Origin: Diphasiastrum complanatum
Lineage: Eukaryota; Streptophyta; Lycopodiopsida; Lycopodiales; Lycopodiaceae
Assembly: GCA_029204225.1 (NCBI GenBank)
Contig: CM055106.1
Coordinates: 41,684,368-41,742,367, forward strand
DNA length: 58,000 bases
Direction: 5' to 3'
The notes under the pieces are model-generated. The model was not told where the DNA came from, did not search any database, and saw only the letters and a program-made list of their open reading frames with translations. This document shows positions 55,400 to 58,000 of the stretch, one piece after another. Positions within the stretch are counted from its first letter, which is position 1, and the number at the start of each line of letters is the position of its first letter. The translations under genes were made by a program, and so were the position numbers.

Positions 55400-56000
55400 C
55401 ACCCATCCCCATGCATTGCAAAAAGTAGCACTATTATGGGTAATCATGCCTCGTACAAAACACGTGCTAGCATAAAACGAGTTAGTGGATACCACATGAT
55501 ATTGCCCCTCTTGATCTCGATTGCCCTTATCCTGTGAACCTCGGCCCACTCTGCTTCCGAAAAATTTCTCTTGAACTATTCACTAGAGCACTCACACAGC
55601 CTACGCACGTTGTATAACTGGTCTCCTAGCTCGGTCTTAATGACGCCGATCTCGTTGAGCCTAAGTCAGTAACAGCACATAACAACCCTAAACCCTAAAC
55701 CCTAAACCCTAAACCCTAAACCCTAAACCCTAAACCGTGAGAGCTTCAATATGATGTGAGTCCACGAAGGCAAGATTGTCAAAAAAATTGGCAGATTTTT
55801 GTCAAACGTACATGTTGATACGATTCATGGACGATAAAAGCATCATACTGGTCTCGGCATCTGGCTCAATAGAACTTGCACGAACCACAACGTGCTTGCT
55901 AATATCCCCAACGTAGTCTTCCTGAATGGCCACCATCCAAGCATACAAACATACAAACATATGCCCCTGCAGATCAGACCAATGGAGATTTTCGGACACT
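55400..56000 (-). pseudogene. unrecognised coding-like segments around a telomeric tract
   Basis: On the minus strand one segment reads ENLHWSDLQGHMFVCLYAWM, VVVRASSIEPDAETSMML and, after one stop, NFFDNLAFVDSHHIEAL, up to the telomeric tract. Past it another reads LRLNEIGVIKTELGDQLYN, then one stop, then EAEWAEVHRIRAIEIKRGN. Both keep long near-open frames with a protein-like composition. I do not know the family. They may be one gene cut by the tract or two unrelated pieces. Confidence 0.35.
55686..55734. repeat. interstitial telomeric repeat (CCCTAAA)7
   Basis: Seven perfect CCCTAAA units, the Arabidopsis-type plant telomere repeat. Confidence 0.95.
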
Positions 56001-56045
56001 ACCTCATCGAAATTGTTGTAAAGCTACCTTAACAAGCTTTACTTT

Positions 56046-56150
56046 CGGCGCCAGCCATGTCCCCGGCGCTAGCAGCGCCCCTGCTGCTCTCGGCGCCAAC
56101 GGCGCCGGCGCCGCTCCCGGCGCCACTGTGACCAGAATCCAGCCGGCGCC
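56046..56150. repeat. GC-rich GGCGCC cluster
   Basis: The palindrome GGCGCC occurs six times within about 105 bases, far denser than elsewhere in this AT-rich window. Confidence 0.8.
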
Positions 56151-56229
56151 AAGTTCCTATGGCTGAAAATCTTTGATCGGTTCTAGCGAAGTCCAGAGAG
56201 CTCAGATCGATGTGCAATCACCTCACACG

Positions 56230-57075
56230 ATCAGCCTCCCTTGCTGGAATGTTGTCATGGCTCTCGCCTTGGCATGCTAGCGCCCCAGAGACTAGGGTCG
56301 ATCACACACTTGAAATGTAACCTTCTCAGATTTATCAATAAAGTGGGATTTTCCTCAAACTGACTTTGATTACCTTCTGGGTTTCAGTGTTCGGTAAAAG
56401 CGCCAGTTGTAAGGCCGCTTTCAAAATTTTTAACTTGGCACATAGCTGAGGGTCGTATCCCGGGACGCCAACGGTATGCCGTCGGGACCATTCGGTCCGT
56501 GGCGCCAGCGGTATGCTGTCGGGACCATTTGGTCCAGGAACTGGTTGTCTCCATATCTGTCGCGGCTTGTGGTTCTGAGTGTTCCTTGCATGAACGTGAA
56601 TGGGTTAAGCTCTTGGGGAATGGGCTCTAACCTGTCAGCTGAGTTGGATGGCTTGCTTGGGTGGACGTTACCTGTTTATGGCTGTCCAGTCTGGCGTGGG
56701 CGCCAGGTTGGCTTCCAATGCCCTTGACGAAGCTTTCAGTTGGTTAAGTCTGATGTAAGTCAGACCGCTTGCTTGGAATGGATGTTACTCGTTTGTAACG
56801 AAGCTTCGAGTTGGTTAAGTTTGATGTATGTCGGACGGCTTGCTTGGAGGGAAGTCACCCACATCGGGACCCCCGATCTAGCATGGCGCCAGGTTGGATC
56901 TCAATGTTGGTTTTCGGAACTTCAAGTTGGTTAAGTCTGATCGTTGTTGGCGAGTTGGCTGCTTGTATGTCAAGTGGGTTTGGATGGCAAGAGTTGAAGG
57001 CTGGGAAGCTAAGTCGTGGTTCCCGGCTCCCTTTGGGATGCCTGCGCTACAACTGGTCTAGTTGTGAGTAAATCA
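56230..57075 (+). mobile_element. LTR/leader-like sequence with repeats
   Basis: An AATAAA (56336) is followed by a GGGTTTCAGTGTTCGGT block and AGCGCCAGTTGTA, which recalls the LTR end and leader of the gypsy element at 31.5-32.2 kb. A 37-base unit is doubled at 56466-56540 (with GGACCATTCGGTCC hairpins). Three diverged units starting GAAGCTT.C.AGTTGGTTAAG begin at about 56729, 56800 and 56917. No gag or pol follows. The element assignment is tentative. Confidence 0.4.
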
Positions 57076-57079
57076 TTGT

Positions 57080-58000
57080 TAGGGCGTAAAAAAAAGTAGG
57101 TCAATTGTTATTTCAACAACCAGCAGAGCTTGGACTTTGACATAGCATAACTACATCCCTTTACGAAGCCCAAAAAATGTGTGAAAGAGGGCTGGGGTAT
57201 TCCAAGTTTAATAGTAGCTTGTGAAAATCTCAGTTGATCGTTATTCCTTTACGAAGCACCTCGCTTTCTTAATTAATCCTTTAATTCTTTGTAATTTCTT
57301 GAATATAAGACATCAGACTGCTTTATATATTTCTTTCCAATATGGAGTTATTCTTTTGAAAGACTATTATGTCATATAAATCACTACTTGTGGGAATAGA
57401 TTTGAAATTCAGATTACTTCCAAAAGTTAAAGTGTTTCAATTTTCTAAACCTAGAATATCTCTTTGTGCATAAATGGATTTCGATGGAATGGTAGTTTCT
57501 GTCACTCGATTGAAAATATTTGGAAGTGAAGTCCTGTTTGTAATAGAGTGAATCCTTTTGTGGAATGCACTTATTATTGACTTTTCTTGGATTTGAATAT
57601 TTTCGTATGTCATCTTTCCAGTTAACTTTTATTGAAATTGATAATTTCTTTAAAAGGAGGGGTGAAGTGATGGGATAAAATTCTATTTGGGAATCTGTGG
57701 GCTGCATAGTTTTTGGAAGAGAACCTGAAAGTAATTTCAGATAGATTCAGAGTAAGATACACATATGTGGGTTCTGGAGAAATTTGCCAGATAAGAACAT
57801 GTTTATGTACTGGGTCATAGTCAGATTATTCACATATGTGCACGATTAATCTTGTATAAATCTACTGTATATTCTTGGTTACTTGGGTTATTTGGTGCAC
57901 TTAATCTAGTCGGTGAGCATGAACCTATGACTAAGTATTGTTTTGACATATACTTGCAGAGTTAATGGATCTTTCTATGAAAGATTTATGAGTTAACTGA
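57080..58000. other. AT-rich DNA without a recognised gene
   Basis: Nothing supportable was seen on either strand up to the window end. Confidence 0.5.

Overview
The window is nuclear DNA of a land plant. It has GT-AG introns, a TTTAGGG-type telomere-like tract, Ty1/copia elements primed by initiator Met-tRNA, chromodomain Ty3/gypsy elements, hAT transposons, LINEs and very long CT/AG microsatellites. The huge introns packed with nested transposons would fit a large genome such as that of a fern or another seed-free plant, but this is inference. No rRNA, tRNA, CRISPR array or bacterial gene organisation was seen.

Only one host gene looks alive: the 3' part of a CDC48B-type AAA ATPase on the + strand. 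Six exons lie at 3808-4092, 26276-26445, 27942-28070, 35764-35866, 36341-36418 and 36551-36859. They join in phase into 357 codons plus a stop. Introns of 22.2 kb, 1.5 kb and 7.7 kb hold most of the mobile DNA. Earlier exons must lie left of the window.

Layout: 1-3.8 kb holds a hAT transposase remnant, CA microsatellites, a short LINE 3' end and intron. The 22-kb intron (4.1-26.3 kb) holds LINE pieces, a reversed LTR, a decayed gypsy element split by a complete hAT element (7599-12568, 8-bp target duplication), several gypsy/LTR remnants, an ORF1-like coiled-coil reading frame split by a recent gypsy insertion (16788-22074, 5-bp target duplication), and a solo-type LTR. The 7.7-kb intron (28.1-35.8 kb) holds LINE copies with microsatellite tails, including a 466-bp composite tail, and a gypsy element carrying a 446-bp hAT-type MITE.

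Downstream of the gene there is a heat-shock-element/TATA promoter-like site (37.3 kb), AT-rich sequence, and two copia elements in opposite orientation (40.4-49.1 kb). One of these carries five evenly spaced CCAAT boxes in its LTR and a long reading frame of unknown identity. The last 8 kb holds broken gene pieces (formamidase first exon, PPR pseudogene), an interstitial telomeric tract between coding-like segments, and GC-rich repeats that look like LTR leader DNA.

Most of the window is explained by successive transposon insertions. The strongest less-expected signals are a shared hairpin plus CT tail at three LINE 3' ends with a compensatory stem change, the phased CCAAT array, a gypsy copy with nearly identical LTRs but a heavily damaged interior, and related TIRs with palindromic subterminal motifs in the hAT elements.
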